Of a stretch of 64,000 nucleotides of DNA, positions 21,881 to 35,960 are shown piece by piece. Position numbers and translations under genes: made by a program. The stretch spans positions 21,824,001-21,888,000 of the forward strand of contig CM114271.1 of the NCBI GenBank assembly GCA_050084515.1. The letters are read 5' to 3'. How positions within the stretch are numbered: the stretch's first letter is position 1; the number at the start of each line of letters is the position of its first letter. Source of the stretch: Blasia pusilla. Its lineage: Eukaryota > Marchantiophyta > Marchantiopsida > Blasiales. The notes below the pieces were generated by a model. That model ran no database searches. It had not been told where the DNA came from and worked only from the letters and a program-made list of their open reading frames with translations.

Positions 21881-24800
21881 CTACCTAGTTGGAGAGAGTT
21901 TGTGATGGAGTGTTACTAGTGGAGGCACACACGCTAATGTTGATGGATAGTCCACATCTATTGACGGGACGTTCGACGTGTTGTTCAAGGAGATTCTCGT
22001 GTTGTGGAGGTTATCGCTATGTGGAGCAAGAAATGTTGATTGTGCAATATATTGATGGCGAGCGTGTTCACATTATCCATTTGAGTCCCTTTAGCCCACA
22101 CTTGTCTCGTATTATTGAGGGTGTTGGGTATCGGGTAGAGCTTAGGCTATATTGGTGTAGTGATAAATGGCGAGTGTAGTCTCCTTGCATGTGTAGCATG
22201 TTGGTGGATATAATGCAGTTGCCCAAGTAGGGGTTGCATGTATGGCCCGAGAGAGTGTGTCAATAGCTTAGGTAAGCTAGTTTGGGAGGCTCAGGGTGAG
22301 CCCGAGTGTTAAGTGTGGGTGAGGCCAGATACGTCATCTGAGATGGACGATATGGGCCATGGAGGCATGCGTCATTTCTCGGGTGCCGTGGGTGCCATCA
22401 ACTTAGATGAATTCATCCGGAGTTTGACACATGGTACGACTTCTAGGAGATATATATGAGCTCCTACATGGTTCATCCTTTCATGGCGTGGAAGGGTTTG
22501 TTTCAGCATTTAGAGGGTCCTCCGATGGATGACTACATGGAGTTTCAGTCTTTATACTTAGTAGAGATTGATGCTTGGAGGATGTATTGGGCTCTAGGGT
22601 ATGTGTCCACTAGTGGCCACGAGGCATATGATGCAATTGTGAGAGGGGAGAGGCCTACACCATCACCCAGGGACTTGATGGAGAGGATGGGAGTGAGGAT
22701 GGTAAGGCGACAAAGTCCTTTTGTGCTAGAGGTTCACCCAATTTCAATCTTATAGTGGAGTTCTTTCAACAATTAGGGAGGAGCTATCTGGGCGTGCGGA
22801 CCGACAAGCTGAAGAGTCTACAAGATTTTCAACGGAGATCAGATAAGAGTCTGAGAGAGGCGTTCATGCACATACGGCAATTGATCATTGCCATATATGG
22901 AGTGACTCAGGCACAGTCAATGCACTTTTGGTACGGGGTGTTGGACCAAGAGCTACGAAGGAGAGTCTGAGATGCAATATTGCTTCACACTGAGAAGCCC
23001 ACATTGAAGGTGATCTTCGAGTTGTTTGATCGAGCGGGTAGAGCTCAACATGAAAGAGGAGTATGTGGTGACCACGGGATTTTCAGGGGATTCGATAGAT
23101 CCAAGGGATTCGACAGATCCATGAGTAGAAGTAGCCCCATAGGTACCCTAGCATGCACCAATACCGCGGGAACAAGCCAGTGGGCCAAAGGAGCAGGGCA
23201 GTTATTATGAGCCCATGAGGCAACAACCCGTATCGACATATGTTGGCCAATAGGGATTGGCTTGTTGGACCCATAGGCAGAGGGATTACCCACAGCATGG
23301 TAGAGGGTCTAGGGTGCCCCTGGGTATTCAGGAGCCACCTAGGATGGCCCCATCACAATTGTAGTGTGACCAATACCACCGATATGGTCACACTAGGGAT
23401 AGGTGTTTTGATCTTCGCGGACGGCTACGGCCAGAGGTAGGCCGAGGGCTTGGGGGCAAGAGAGTTGGTAGAGATCAAGGAGTTGATGATCATGGTGGTG
23501 GGGCTCCACCACGTACCACTCAAAGGAGATGGAGGATGTGCATCTGATGCAGCACTCCTCACTCGCATCGATGAATTGGAGCAGAGGATTGTTGCCATGG
23601 CGATGATGCAATTCGTGACAGGTACAAAGCCAAGGGTCGCTAGTATGGCTCTAGTCTCCACATTGTATCAGGATATGGGGAGTATTATGCATGCTTGAGG
23701 TTTATATGCAGTGCAGCTCAGGTCGAGGTTGTTGCGGTGATGACTCAGGGTGTTGCAAGAGTGATCAATCCATTGAGAGGTGGGGTGGAGATAGACCCAC
23801 AGGAGGGAACCAATGGGCAATAGGCTAGGGTTACCCAGTCGCTTCTGTTGTCTATGGCACTTCACATATTTTCAATGGTGCATAGACAATTAGTAGAGCC
23901 CATAGGTGAGATAGGTGCGTCCATATCACAAGGAGTTGGAAAGATGACTCCTATACCAGATATGGTGGAAGCAATGTTGACCATGTTAACGTTGTTGGAG
24001 GTGGCCACTAGGGTGAGCCATGCTCCGTTATTTTCCGTCATAGAGTTGGTAACAAAGGGAGTTGGACCAACAAAGGTGTTTTGGCTGGCCGCCACATTGT
24101 ATGAGTGTGGAGAGGTGGCTACCCCTTGTTCGGAGGTTCTTGTTTGAGGAGGCCATGGACCTACCCTAGGAGCATGTGCTCGAGATGTCCCCCACTCAAT
24201 CATAGCATGCTTTAGCAGCAAAGTTGGTGGATATGATCGCTAGGTCAGCAATAGAGCGAGCCATGATGACACTCGGTGTGGTGTTGTTAGAAAACTGAGT
24301 TGGAGTGTTTTACTTGGTTAGTCCTACGGGTATCGTGTACCACCCGCACCGCGTCCTACTTGATCCAAGAGCATAGCCCCTGATGTTGGGGAAGCTCGTG
24401 GAGAAGGCTATGTGTTTGGCATCAGGGTTATGGAAAGACGACATTGAGCCTTTTCCCTTTTAGATACAGAACTTTATTGGGGGTGTGTCAACTCCGTAGT
24501 TCATGACTCGACATAAGTTAGTTGTTAGACTCTAGCCCGAGCATAAGTCAGATAGTTTGATGGTGCGCACTTCGGCGATTATGATACCAACAGAGTGGTA
24601 TGATGTGTTGGTAGGGAGTACAATGTTGTACCCACTTGGTTTTATTCTTGATTTTTGGAGGAGATGGTTTCTTATTGGCCACGGTGGCAATTAGGTGATG
24701 GACAGGTGAACCATCTAGTGGTACAATTTGCGTAGTGGTGGTTGACCACATGATGATATATTGACCATGCTGGTAGCATTCATATGTGGTGTTAGTTGAC

Positions 24801-25555
24801 CAAGTGAGTTATCGGTGAGGAGCACCCATGCGGAGGACATTCCCATAGAAGATAGTCCCATGAAGAGACATGCCATTGTGGGTGTCTCTTCCCATGGTGC
24901 AAGGACTTCTTTACCGTTGTGGGTACAAGCCTAAAGTTATAGAGGAGTGGAGATGAGCTCATGAGGCAAGCGTGGAGCCGTGCTTGTGTCTTGGAGTAGA
25001 TAGGGTCAGTGATGGTCGTGTTCTTGGAATGGAGGGTTGATATCTTTGTATACCACTCTTGTTATGTGGCAGCCTCTGGATGAGGGTGTGAGAGTGTTAG
25101 ATCTCGTCGGATGGGATCAACACGGAAGGTAGTTGCGATGTTACAGTGTTGCGGGGATGACGGCACCGATGGTGCTAGATGTGTATAGAGTAGTAGATCA
25201 CATCATGTAAATGTGATGTCTGCTATTTGGGGTTAGGGGGACCCAACTTCCAGCTAGGAGGACGGTTGTGTGGTCTCGATGTATATGGGTGAGTATATTT
25301 CATTTATGAATGGATCAACCCGTCTGTTGGGAAGATCCATGTTGTGTGGTGTGTAGATGTGACTAGGGATGTGGATTTTGAAGCGATGTGTATGCGCACG
25401 ACAGTGTTGTGTGGTCTTGATGTATATGCATGAATGTATTTCGTTTATGAATGGATCTACCCGTGTATTGGGAAGATTAGTGTTGTGTGGAGTGTAAATG
25501 TGACTAGTAATATGGATTGTAATTCTTTACCAATGTGAATTGGCACGACACCACC
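21880..25555 (+). mobile_element. Decayed Ty3-type gag region with LTR-like end
   Basis: Open pieces at 22456-22755 and 22755-22970 read through gag-like sequence (FFQQLGRSYLGVRTDKLKSL, RRSDKSLREAFMHIRQLI). The stop at 22753-22755 splits them. Further pieces at 22980-23210, 23450-23698 and 23848-24147 belong to the same body and match the inverted copy at 16095-18830. The end, 25255-25555, holds two LTR-like direct repeats of about 145 bp. Each contains ATTTCRTTTATGAATGGATC and ends in GCACGACA-like sequence. Confidence 0.7.
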
Positions 25556-25559
25556 CTCC

Positions 25560-27720
25560 TCTTCTTCAGAGTCATGAGAGAGACTTGGAAGCCGATGATT
25601 GGTCCTAGGTTGACATGAGCGGTGAAGAGACGAGGTTCTTGTGGAAATTCAGGGACTGCTTTGCACAAAGTATGCAAGGTTGGCTGAAGGGTTCAAGTAT
25701 TTGGATCAAGTTGGATAGTGATACGCCTAACTTCTGAAGACCTTACATATCTTTTGATAGGGAGTGAGCCTTGATTCCATGTAGGAGTTGAGACTTGGTT
25801 GACATTGGACTGGTGGAGAGATCGCTTGGAGAGTATGCATCTGCCACAATTATGATGGCAACGAAGGACATGCATAATGGCTAGTGGATTGATAGGCGGA
25901 TGTCTGGGGATTAACGTCTTATCAATCGGCATACAAAGTCCAATCTCTATGCTATGCCTCATCCTGAGGAGATCTTTGATGACTTGGGGCATGCAAAGAT
26001 CTTCAATTTTTTGGATCTCTGTATTGGCTATCATTAGTTTCCCATCATGGTGGAAGACATGGAGGAGAAAGCATTTTGGGGGATAGATTCTTTCAGAAAG
26101 AATTGTTTGTACCAATGGCAGTTCTTACCATTTGGGTTGAAGAATACCCTTGTGGGTTTTCAACAAGTTATGGATAGGATTTTGGATAGTTTGGATTTAG
26201 CAAGATGTTATATCGATGAAATTATTGTCTTTAGTGCCACAATTGAGGCGCATGAGAGACATCTAGAGGAGGTATTTTGACCATTGTAGTTACATGGATT
26301 AAAGGTAGATCCATGCAAGTGCAAGTTCTTTCATGACCACATCGAGTATCTTGGACAAACCATTTATCCAGGGATAGTACAAATGTAAGTTAAGTTCGAG
26401 CTTTCATGGGATTGGGGAACTACTAACGACGCTACATGATCGAAGGGCTTTAGTGCGATTACGTAGGCATTGACTTTGCTTGACTAGGAGTGTTTTTGGG
26501 GAGATGATCAAGATCAAGCATTTCAAAAGCTGAAGGACATGTTGACATCCTCACCCAATTAAAGGCGACCTATGTGTGGTCGTCGATCTGTTCCAATAAC
26601 GTACGGATTGGAGTATGTTGGGATTAGGAGCGGTGCTCATTCAACGAGAGGATGAAGGCAAGGAGTTTAGAATGGGATATGTAAGTTGCTCAAACAAAAA
26701 TGTGGAGTCGAAGTACAATTCCTATGAAGGGGAGTACTTAGTTGAAGTGTGGACAATGGCCCATTTCAGATGTTATTTGTTTGAGAATCCTTTCAGGCTC
26801 ATCACTAATCATCAACCACTCAAATGGTTGATGGAGTGTGACAAACTCACAAGGATGCTTGCCTAATGGGCACTCTTATTGAAGGAGTATGATTTTCAGG
26901 TTATCCATCGCTCATGATATCTGAATTAGGATGCGGACGGATATCGGTTGAGCTATAACCCCTGTACAAGCCAGAGTGATGCAACATACTAGAGCTATGT
27001 GCCATGGTGAGAGTGATGAGGAGATGATGTTGGGTTGGCACGCATCTTCCTATTTATGTCAGTTGGCTATATTTGACAAGTAGGAGGCATCCACTCCAAG
27101 AGGGAGGTTAGATGGTGAGTTCTTAGATCCGGATGCTAGTGAGGAGTCGACAGGGACTCGAGAGATCCATGATGGTGAGATGATCTTAGAGTACCTATGC
27201 ACTGGTATATATCTAGGCAAGTACAGGGAGTGCTAGAGAGTGGGATCAATTCCTACAACAAGCCAGGAGGTTCAGGTGGGTGGAAAAGCATGTGCTTCCA
27301 GTTTGGAAGGCTAGACGAGTGTAGATGGTGTCATATCCTCCGCAACGAGCACGAGTCGTGAGATATGCTCACGAGGATTTTATCCATTTTGGAGTCAAGC
27401 ATATATATAGCTTGCTTAAAATTCATAATTGGTGGCGTGGTAAGCAAATTGATGTTCATCAGTTTGTAGTGAGATGCATCATATGTGACAGGATGCGAGT
27501 ATCGTTCAATGCTCTGACACCACACTTGCATCCTTTATCGATCATGGGATTAGGATATCACTAGAGTTTGGACTTTGCACGGCCTTTACCATTCCTGAGA
27601 TATATAGTAGTACATGTTGGTCATGGTGGGGCACTTCTCCAAGTGGATCGTGTTGGTAGCTTTGTCAGACATGTCAAGTGAGGGAGCGGTGTCGTGTCGA
27701 GAGCCTTTCTTTGAGTAAGG
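25560..27720 (+). pseudogene. Broken Ty3/gypsy pol (RT, RNase H, integrase)
   Basis: Reverse transcriptase pieces run from about 25880 to 26370 in shifted frames: EIFDDLGHAKIF, then LPFGLKNTLVGFQQVMDRIL and CYIDEIIVF. The active-site YxDD reads YIDE, so a catalytic Asp is lost. RNase H follows at 26615-26866 (LGLGAVLIQRED, KYNSYEGEYLVEVW, LITNHQPLKWLM). The integrase zinc-binding region is at 27325-27564 (HEDFIHFGVKHIYSLL, CIICDRM). Several stops and shifts make it non-functional. Order RT-RH-IN is the Ty3/gypsy order. Confidence 0.88.
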
Positions 27721-28560
27721 GCGGACCTTCTAGCTACAACAGATGTAATTAATGCAAATCAAACTCTATAAGAAGTTCTCCTTTTTTGGTACATAATTAT
27801 TATGTAAATCCTCCATTCTCTCACGACAAGAATCACGAATGGTAGTGCCGAGATAATCACTTCTTCATAATATGGAACCCCAAAATTCCTAACTATGAAG
27901 TCCCTGTAAACTACTTTACGTTTGTACACAAGGTAAATAGCACAACTAGTGTTAAACCCCACTCGAGCAAGCCTATTGATGTCCATGGATTGCTATATAA
28001 GGACACACAAAGTACAATCCCATGTCCTTCCTTATGTGACTATAGGAAGAATCACCGGAGTTGGAGATTGCATGACTTGGTTCATGAAAATCTCCCCAAT
28101 GTGATAAACTAGATAGTAAATGAACCAATGCCTATCTACAAAGAGAATTTTGATGTGGTATGGATTAAGGAAAGGAAAATCGGGGACAATTCGTGCTCCA
28201 TCCCTATCTGTACTTGACGGACATCCTCTACTCTCCTCTAGAATGGGGTTTGGCGGAGTTTCTCTCCCAAGAGGGGTAATCCATTCTCATTGGGAAAATA
28301 ATAAGCCAAACCATCCACTATTTCTAGTATGATTAAAATCCCCTAAGATGACAAGTATCGCATCTCCATACACACCACACTCTAGAATCCTTTCGAAGAA
28401 TAGATCATGGTCAAGTTACTCTCCCAAGAAAGATAATCCACTCTCATTGGAAGAGCAAGCAATCCCAAAGCCATCCACTCAAGAGTGACAGGAGAAACTC
28501 AATATGTGAAGTAGAAGGTGAAGAATCCTTGAAGGTCCCTCCTTTTTATATACTTACAAG
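27720..28560. other. Repeat-derived spacer with internal duplication
   Basis: No gene could be supported. 28236-28325 and 28381-28475 resemble each other (CTCTCCCAAGA-, TAATCCA-TCTCATTGG-, CCATCCACT blocks), so there is a diverged local duplication. A 75-codon minus frame at 27759-27986 has no recognisable domain. Confidence 0.4.
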
Positions 28561-28835
28561 GGATCCACAAGAATACAAAATAGGGCTAATCTTATCTTGT
28601 GCTACACGGCTTCCTCTCAAGACTTAACCAAACATATTTTGACACAAGTAGATTGCCTCTTATCTCTTCCAAAATATCCTCTTTTACTCATTTCATATCT
28701 TCCAAACTATCCTAACTACCCTAGCCACCAACCAAGACTACTTTTATTTTTCTTTTCATTAAAGCATCAACCCCACTACTTTACTTTTATAATCCCATAT
28801 TTTATTTATTACCTCTTTTCCTAAAGTTGGGCCCG
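28560..28835 (+). repeat. Dispersed repeat, copy 1
   Basis: It closely matches 63180-63410 in the same orientation, including CTCTTATCTCTTCCAAAATA, CCACCAACCAAGACTACTTT and TTTTCCTAAAGTTGG. A transposable element end or LTR fragment is likely; family unknown. Confidence 0.8.
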
Positions 28836-28989
28836 TACAAATCAGCCACCCTAAAGAGGTTTAAACATATGAACTTCATTTTTCTAGGCTAATTTATTTA
28901 ATACTAATAAAACCTCTCTCTAACACTTAATGATAGATGAGTTTACATATTGGGTGATTTTATTATACGACAAGGGCTTATGCATTTCA

Positions 28990-29560
28990 TGATTGTTTGA
29001 GTGTTTAGTCCTTTCAGTGCACCAATAGAGGCGTTGACAGACGAAGATATTGAGTTTAGGGATGACTTTCAAGCCTTATATGATCACGCGCTTCGAGATT
29101 ATTGTACATCTTCTCGAGATCATGCGGATGCAGGTGGTTTGGCAGAGAGAATTATACATGCAATGAAGAGAGGATTGCACAAGTTTGGTCTACAAAGAGC
29201 ACACTTAGGAGATTGAGACCTATAATTTTCATGATTGGTGATGGATTATCGCTTCCGTCGGCATGCATCATTGGCATCATTTTCACCATATTTCTTGCTC
29301 TATCGGAGAGAGCCAGATTTATCGTCAACTATTTGACAAGATGTGGTTGATGGAATCTCCGAATCCTTGGTCGATAGCCTCCTCCAAGCGTAGTTGCATA
29401 TCTCAGAATATCGCGATGTTAAGCAATAGCCCTCAAATATCATAGGCATTACTCTCCGAAAGAGCTCAATCCGTCGAGGATATGCTCGCACCCATACGTT
29501 TAGATTTTTTAGATCAAGTACCATCCTAGTAATTATGACTACCTAGAGCAAACGGTGCCA
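28990..29560 (+). other. Unrecognised open-frame remnant
   Basis: Frames at 29001-29216 and 29102-29350 could be parts of one broken coding sequence (for example EALTDEDIEFRDDFQALYDH). I do not recognise a family. Its setting among retroelement fragments suggests a transposon protein, which is inference. Confidence 0.25.
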
Positions 29561-29989
29561 ACACTATTTGACATGCATATGACTGTATGACGTACTATTC
29601 TATGAGTGCAAGAGATTTTACCTCCAAGAGTATTTTTTTTAGATGGTTATAATGGTACCGATTAGAAAGATCATGTGCGTAATTGTGCGCCATATCATCT
29701 TCCAAATATAGATAGTAGTATTGATCGGAGGATTGCAGTTGTTCCTTCAGGCTTGAGATGTGTGTAGTGTGGATCCGCCATAGGATCAGCCACAATGCTA
29801 GTTTGTGATGGATGTTCTTGAGGATAGCATATGTCGTGTTTGACGTTGCCTCTTGACTTGGTTCCTCATGGATGTTGGTTTTGTCCCAGATGTATATAAG
29901 TGTGATAGATAGATTATAAGATGACTCTTGATGTTATGGGTTGCATGAAGATGACTAATGATGGGGCGACATATCACCCGATCTCCTGA

Positions 29990-30900
29990 TACTAGCACCG
30001 AAAAGATGCATAGTATTTAGATTTGTTTTGTAGGCTATCTGGAATTAGAGGGATCTAACCACCAACTACGGGTATGATTGGGATTATCCAATCATTCATG
30101 TGTAGATATGTGAGGATTCATAATTAGATGGATCTTAGACTTGTGGGCATGATTGCCGATGTATATTGCTAGCCATATCTTTTCGCACAATAATTGTCAT
30201 GGTAGATGAGACATAGAGCGAGATAATATCGAGGCCTTAGAGGGGTCTTGTACTTCCTTATTTTAAGAGGTCATATATGACCTACAAGTTTAGGTCACCC
30301 TTCCTTTAGGATCCAGAGGAGTGGCAAGCTTGAAAAGGTTGACCCTCATATCTTTTGTGTGTAGCCACTTGGGCCTATATAGTTGGTCTCATGAGAGGAC
30401 CAAATGTGTAGTTGTTAGGGAGTTAGTATCTTGTATACTCCATCGTTGGTGACCTGCTAGGAAGAGGTTATATGTGTGTACAGATCATCCATGGAGATGC
30501 CCAAGGGGAATATGCCTCTTATGAAGCTCATTCAAAGCTCATCTTCCTTGGATCAAACCCATGTTGGGATCTGTGATATAGCGCAACTTGCATGTATTGA
30601 GTCTGGATTCTCTCTTAAATAGTGGATTAGGATTGATTGGAGATCACACAAATGAAGAGTATATTTCAAACTTTCTCCTATTGTTACCGCAATGTGTATC
30701 ATTGAGTGGATGTTTAGATGAATCATAGTTGATTGCAAGTTTCATTAAGTTTCACATTCCATATCAACTTTGTATTGGGGTTTGCCCAACTGTTCATGTG
30801 TACGTATGTTAGGATTCATAGTTAGATGGATCTTAGACTTGTGTGCATGACCATCGATGTATGTTGATAGTGATATCTATTTGCACGACAAAGTAGTCAT
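29990..30900 (+). repeat. LTR-like dispersed repeat, copy B
   Basis: 30190-30700 is the reverse complement of 1035-1615. Sequence near 30060-30200 recurs near 30780-30900 (GGATCTTAGACTTGTG, GAT-GATGTAT-TTG, TTGCACGACA-like end), so about 700 bases are bracketed by direct repeats of roughly 130 bp. Probably LTR material of a Ty3-type family; no coding capacity. Confidence 0.6.
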
Positions 30901-32095
30901 AAAAATCTTATATATAAGATACTTATGTGAAAATAGAAAACTATGAGATTTGAAGGTCTTCTCATTGTGGTCAGTTTTATCCTATATATGATTATAATAG
31001 ATTATATATATATATATATATATATATGAATTTAATTTCAAACACTCTCATAGACTTGGACTTGGAAATTATAGAATTTCCATCCTTATATCTGCCCACG
31101 TACTCTCACCTTGGACAGACAGAAAGATGAGTGTCAAGGGAGTTGTGGCAATATGGGTAGAAAAAAAATAGGGGGCAACTAGAAGAGTAGTGGATCAAGG
31201 TGGATGGGACACAACATGGTGATGAATAAAATATGAGTTGGTCGAGGAAAATCTTTTGCAATGTGATAGGAGTTACGCGCTTCTAACAAGCATCCTTATC
31301 TAAATAGTAGTATGACAATTATTCTCACTCTTTGGTTAAGTTTGATAATGGACTCTCAACGTCCCAATTTTTTTGCTCCATATCAATAATTACAATAAGA
31401 GGGACTTTTGTGGGAAGGTGTTTGTCTCACCTCCACAATGAGCACAAAAGAGGAATACAAGGAGTATGATTGATCAGATTAAAGTCCAACAACTATCAAT
31501 AGAGGCCTAGAGTTCTCGAGATATATGTAGGGGGTGATTTTACCCTAAATATTATTACATAGATATTTACAGAACCACTAACCACACCTGTATTTTATAT
31601 ACCTCTATAATCAATAAAAATAATTGTATAATTGAACATATTTGTACATGAAACCCAATTCCATGGGATATGTGATATATGAAAAAGTATATTTATTTTT
31701 ACTTATAACATTCCTAAGAATTCTATCCCATGCAATGACTTTGCAAATTTCAAACAAAGGATGTTAAGAGTGCAATTTGTTCATGTTAGACTAGGGCGAG
31801 GATGTAAAAAAAACTCAACTTTGGAGTCACACCGTGTTTCTAAATTCTGCATTCTTCTAAATTTTCCTTTATTAAAAAAATTGAAACCTTAGAAAGAAAG
31901 GTAGGTTAGGCAATTGAATTGTCTCCAATCCAATCGAACATATCAATGTAGTGCCAAAATGCTTCTACGACTCCGCGTAGTAGAAAAATTCAGATGTTTA
32001 CAACTCTATTTTCAGTGAAATGAAAGTGTGCCTATAAAATCCATATCTACCTCTTTGTTCACAATTAGTTCATACAACGCAAACATATAGTTCAT
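30900..32095. other. AT-rich spacer
   Basis: AT-rich DNA with a (TA)n tract near 31000-31027. No gene, RNA gene or clear repeat was seen. Confidence 0.5.
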
Positions 32096-32099
32096 ACAA

Positions 32100-35000
32100 C
32101 TCCTATTCATATAAAAGTTTTCCAATCTCATGAATATAAAAACTCGACTCACATCTGTAGAGCATGGAATGCATGAGATAGCCTCTCCTTTGTCTGCTGC
32201 ATACGAATGCTTCTTGGGTATATTGTATGACCCAAGTACTCAACGTGGTCGTAGAAGAACTTGCACTTGCCATGATGTAGCTTGAGCCCATGTAATTCCA
32301 ATGGTTGAAACACCTCCTCCAAATGTCACTCATACTCCTCAACTGTTACACTAAAGACTATGATATCATCAATATAATATCTCGCAAAATCCAGACCTGC
32401 CAAGATCCTATCCATGACCCTCTGAAATTATGCCCTGAAGTTCTTTAATCCAAATGATAAGAACCATCAATGGTATAAATAATCTTTCCCATGGGGATGG
32501 ATGCCCCAAAATATAATTTTCTTCATGTCCTCCAATATGACAGGCAGCTTATGATATATGGCTCGGACATCCAATGAACTCAAGATCTTTGCATGCCCTA
32601 AAACATCAAAGATCTCTTGAGGAATGGGAATGGCATACCTATCTCCATATTAAAGCCCTCCATATCATTGTACCTGTAGGATCGTCGAAAGATCGACTTG
32701 TCGCTAGAAAACTTAATGGGGATCCCTATACCGGGAACTTCACTCAAGAAAAGCCTCAACCTCTAGGGTAGTTCTCCGATTGGAACTATAGTTCCGAATG
32801 TTCCTACCCTTTAGGGTATCCGAATCATACATACTAAATACAAAATAGCTCTTATGACTCAAACTGAACTAATTTATCCAGTGATGATCTCCTCTTCTGA
32901 ACTTAGGGTCCATATATGGCTCCCAAGTCTTCATCGTGACTAATACAGGACTCTCTAGCACGGGTATCTATGATTTCTGTAGTGCAATCTCATCTCGAAC
33001 AACACAACTTAATTGCTCCGCTACAGGAAACTTCGCACTCTCCTCTCCTCTATGTGCGATACCATGTATCATGCTCGATGTTATGGTTGCCATCTCCCAG
33101 CATACTTATAAGACATCCCAAGAAGTCCAAGAGTGTCTCTCACGATCATCCTTGATATATCAATCTCCTCGGATCTTACCCTTGGCTACTATCAAAACCG
33201 TCTAGGTGGGCATGGAGCTCAAAGGTGCAATTGCAATAATCTTTTGTAACCTCATCCGACGCTACTTAGATACTGCTAAGCTGAGAATCCATGTCAAGGA
33301 GTTTCGTTTGATTGCCTAGACCAAGACTTGACGTTGAGATACCTCCAATATTTCTAGTATTGCCGTCATTCCTAGGAGAACCCCATCACTCGCTGTGACT
33401 TATTGGCATTGAGCTCCACCAATCGTTATACATGGTCAATATATGCATAAGAAGCAGAAAAACAAACAAATGTAGGAAAGGTTGTCCATGGCATGGCAAT
33501 TCTGTTGACCACTGTTAATAGAGAGCGATCATCGTGCCTCACTGCCTATGATTGTCGTCTTGGATCCAAAATAGAATCCACTAAAAGATGGGAGGGATGC
33601 TCAACTCGCACATATGCCTTCCTTAAGATCTCATGCAGAACCAAGTTGGTCCACCATAGATACGGGCGATGTGCTCATGGCCCTACACTCATTGCATCCA
33701 AGAAAATTGCATGGTCGATTCATACACGCACCTCATGTGCACTCGTCACCACTTGTGACCACGCATCACCCAAGATCGATAATTAATATTCCTCCAAATT
33801 TCACAAAATCCTCATCATCTTTTAAAATAGCCTCAATCGTGTATTAACTAATCCACTACCTTCTTCAATATTTGATTGGCCGCAACTTGGCCAACTTGGA
33901 TCTATATCTGCTCCAAGTCGTACGCCTCAACAAAGAAATATCCCTCATTAAGGAACTCTCGTACCCTTGTATGGCCGGCACATACAACAAGTCTGGAAAA
34001 TATTGGCATTATTACACCACATGTCGTAGTGAGATGCGCCTCGCAACCTCATCAAGATCCACATATAAGTAATGTTGCACACGCACTGTTGCGTGTAAAA
34101 CAACAACTAACCCAATGATGATCCCTCCAAACACATCCAACACTTGAATACTCTCCTCTGGGATGCATCCCACAATGCGTGTGGTATCCCAGGGTGACAT
34201 CATAGCACTCTCGCCTACCTCAATTTCGTGTGACCCATCACACTTTGGTGCAAATGCCTCGAGCCATCTACACGTGCCCATCAACCAAGCGTCAAAGCTC
34301 CTCACTTGAGCTCCACAAATGGATGACCCTTGGAATGTGAGGCAGAGACACCATTCCCGCGCTCACATAATGTAGCGGCTAGCTGGAAAACCTCTGTGGG
34401 CATACCTCCCAACATCGTAACATTGGAACTAAAAATTATGGGGTGTTGTACATAGCAATGTCCGCCTCCAACAACGTACTTGATACGGGCTTCTCTTAAG
34501 TACCAGCAATAGAAGTCTTCGCCCATAGTGCCTGCATACGAATAGTATCCACTCTTCGAGAACTTTAATCAAGACTCATCGATGGGATCCTCATCACCTT
34601 GGAAAAAGTAAAAGATTAAGGAAGCTTGGTTTGATTCCTGGCTTTTCCTCTCTGTGGATCCAACTCTAGGGATGCTCCACGTGTAAAAACAATGGCTGCC
34701 TCCATCTGTGCAACCTCACATATCCAACAAGGATTCTCCAAATCTTTGGTTGCACCATGTAATGTCAATGCCACTAATCTGCAGCAAGTAACCTCAATAC
34801 CATCGCGCCAATTCGCTATTGCAAGTGCTCTATGTGAGAGCCATCCCAACCTCACATCCTAAGTCTCCCTCGACTCGTCTAGGTGACATACCTCTACCTC
34901 CTATACGAGCAAATTCACCACCCCACAAGAAAATCTAGCTCCCACTCACTCTACTAGACCACTTTGTGCATGGCATGTAGGCCCACTCTGTGGCCTCGGT

Positions 35001-35960
35001 CCGGACATAACTCAAGATGTAAGCTAAAGCACCTAATGCTTGTATAACCATACCGATGACAATGATCACTTTGATATACTCTTGGTGCGGAACCATGTAC
35101 TCCTCTAGGAGATAGCACACATCCACTATATTGATGAATGCAATCCTACTAGCGATCGGCTCCACCACATGCCCAACAAGTATCTCTTGACTACAGTTGA
35201 TCCACATATGATGGCATGGGTCTCTTTCGCATATGCTTCAAATAATCCACTGTCTCAAAATCTACGTTGTTCTATTGGTAGTGAAGGCAATCATGATTGC
35301 TCTCCATACATGACTCATGGCTACTACACTCTCCTCAGCCATGTTGCATTCGATACACTCCGCCATCTTGAAGACATCTCCTAATGTAGGTGAGATGCAC
35401 ATAAAAAAATACCGCGTCCCTCACCCGTTTCCACAATTCTTGTTCCATCATCCCATACCATGCCTAAATGGCATGGGCCTCTTTCACCTCCTTAGTCACA
35501 CTAATTAGAGGATGCAAACGAGTAAATGCCTCCCGCAACTCTTCCCTCTACGCACATGGAACTCGTGGATACTCCACAGCTTCCATGTCCATAACCCTGT
35601 GATAATTCCTTTACAACTCTGTTGTCAAACTCCGTCTCAATCTCACACCCAAACCTCTGCTTGAGGTGCGATCACGAGTTTCCAACCAGTGTGATGGATT
35701 TTGATGTCCGCTCAACACGAAGCAATTGAGGGTGCGAATGGAGAAATCGAACTACAATAGTGCATCTTCATAGCCTTTGGCTGGCTGCTCTTCGGAACGT
35801 TGTCCCGAGTTCATCGATACACCTCAGGGTGATCTCCCTTCTTCATCTTCCCCTCGCCCTGACTCCAGTTTCACCTCCACACACAGATGCCACTCCTTGA
35901 CAACAACCTTTGGGTGTGCAGCTCCAGGTATAACTATCACACACTTTATGTGGATACAAT
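32100..35960 (-). pseudogene. Broken minus-strand Ty3/gypsy element (gag-pol)
   Basis: Reading the minus strand, gag-like sequence comes first (about 35900-34000; similar to 22500-24300 on the plus strand). Reverse transcriptase follows between about 32640 and 32170: EIFDVLGHAKILSSLD, LSFGLKN, FQRVMDRILAGLDFARYYID then DIIVF. The active site is intact as YIDD, but in-frame stops occur (for example before WFLSFGLKN and after EEYE). The element is truncated after RT at about 32100; no RNase H or integrase was seen. Plus-strand frames in this interval are antisense shadows. Confidence 0.82.
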
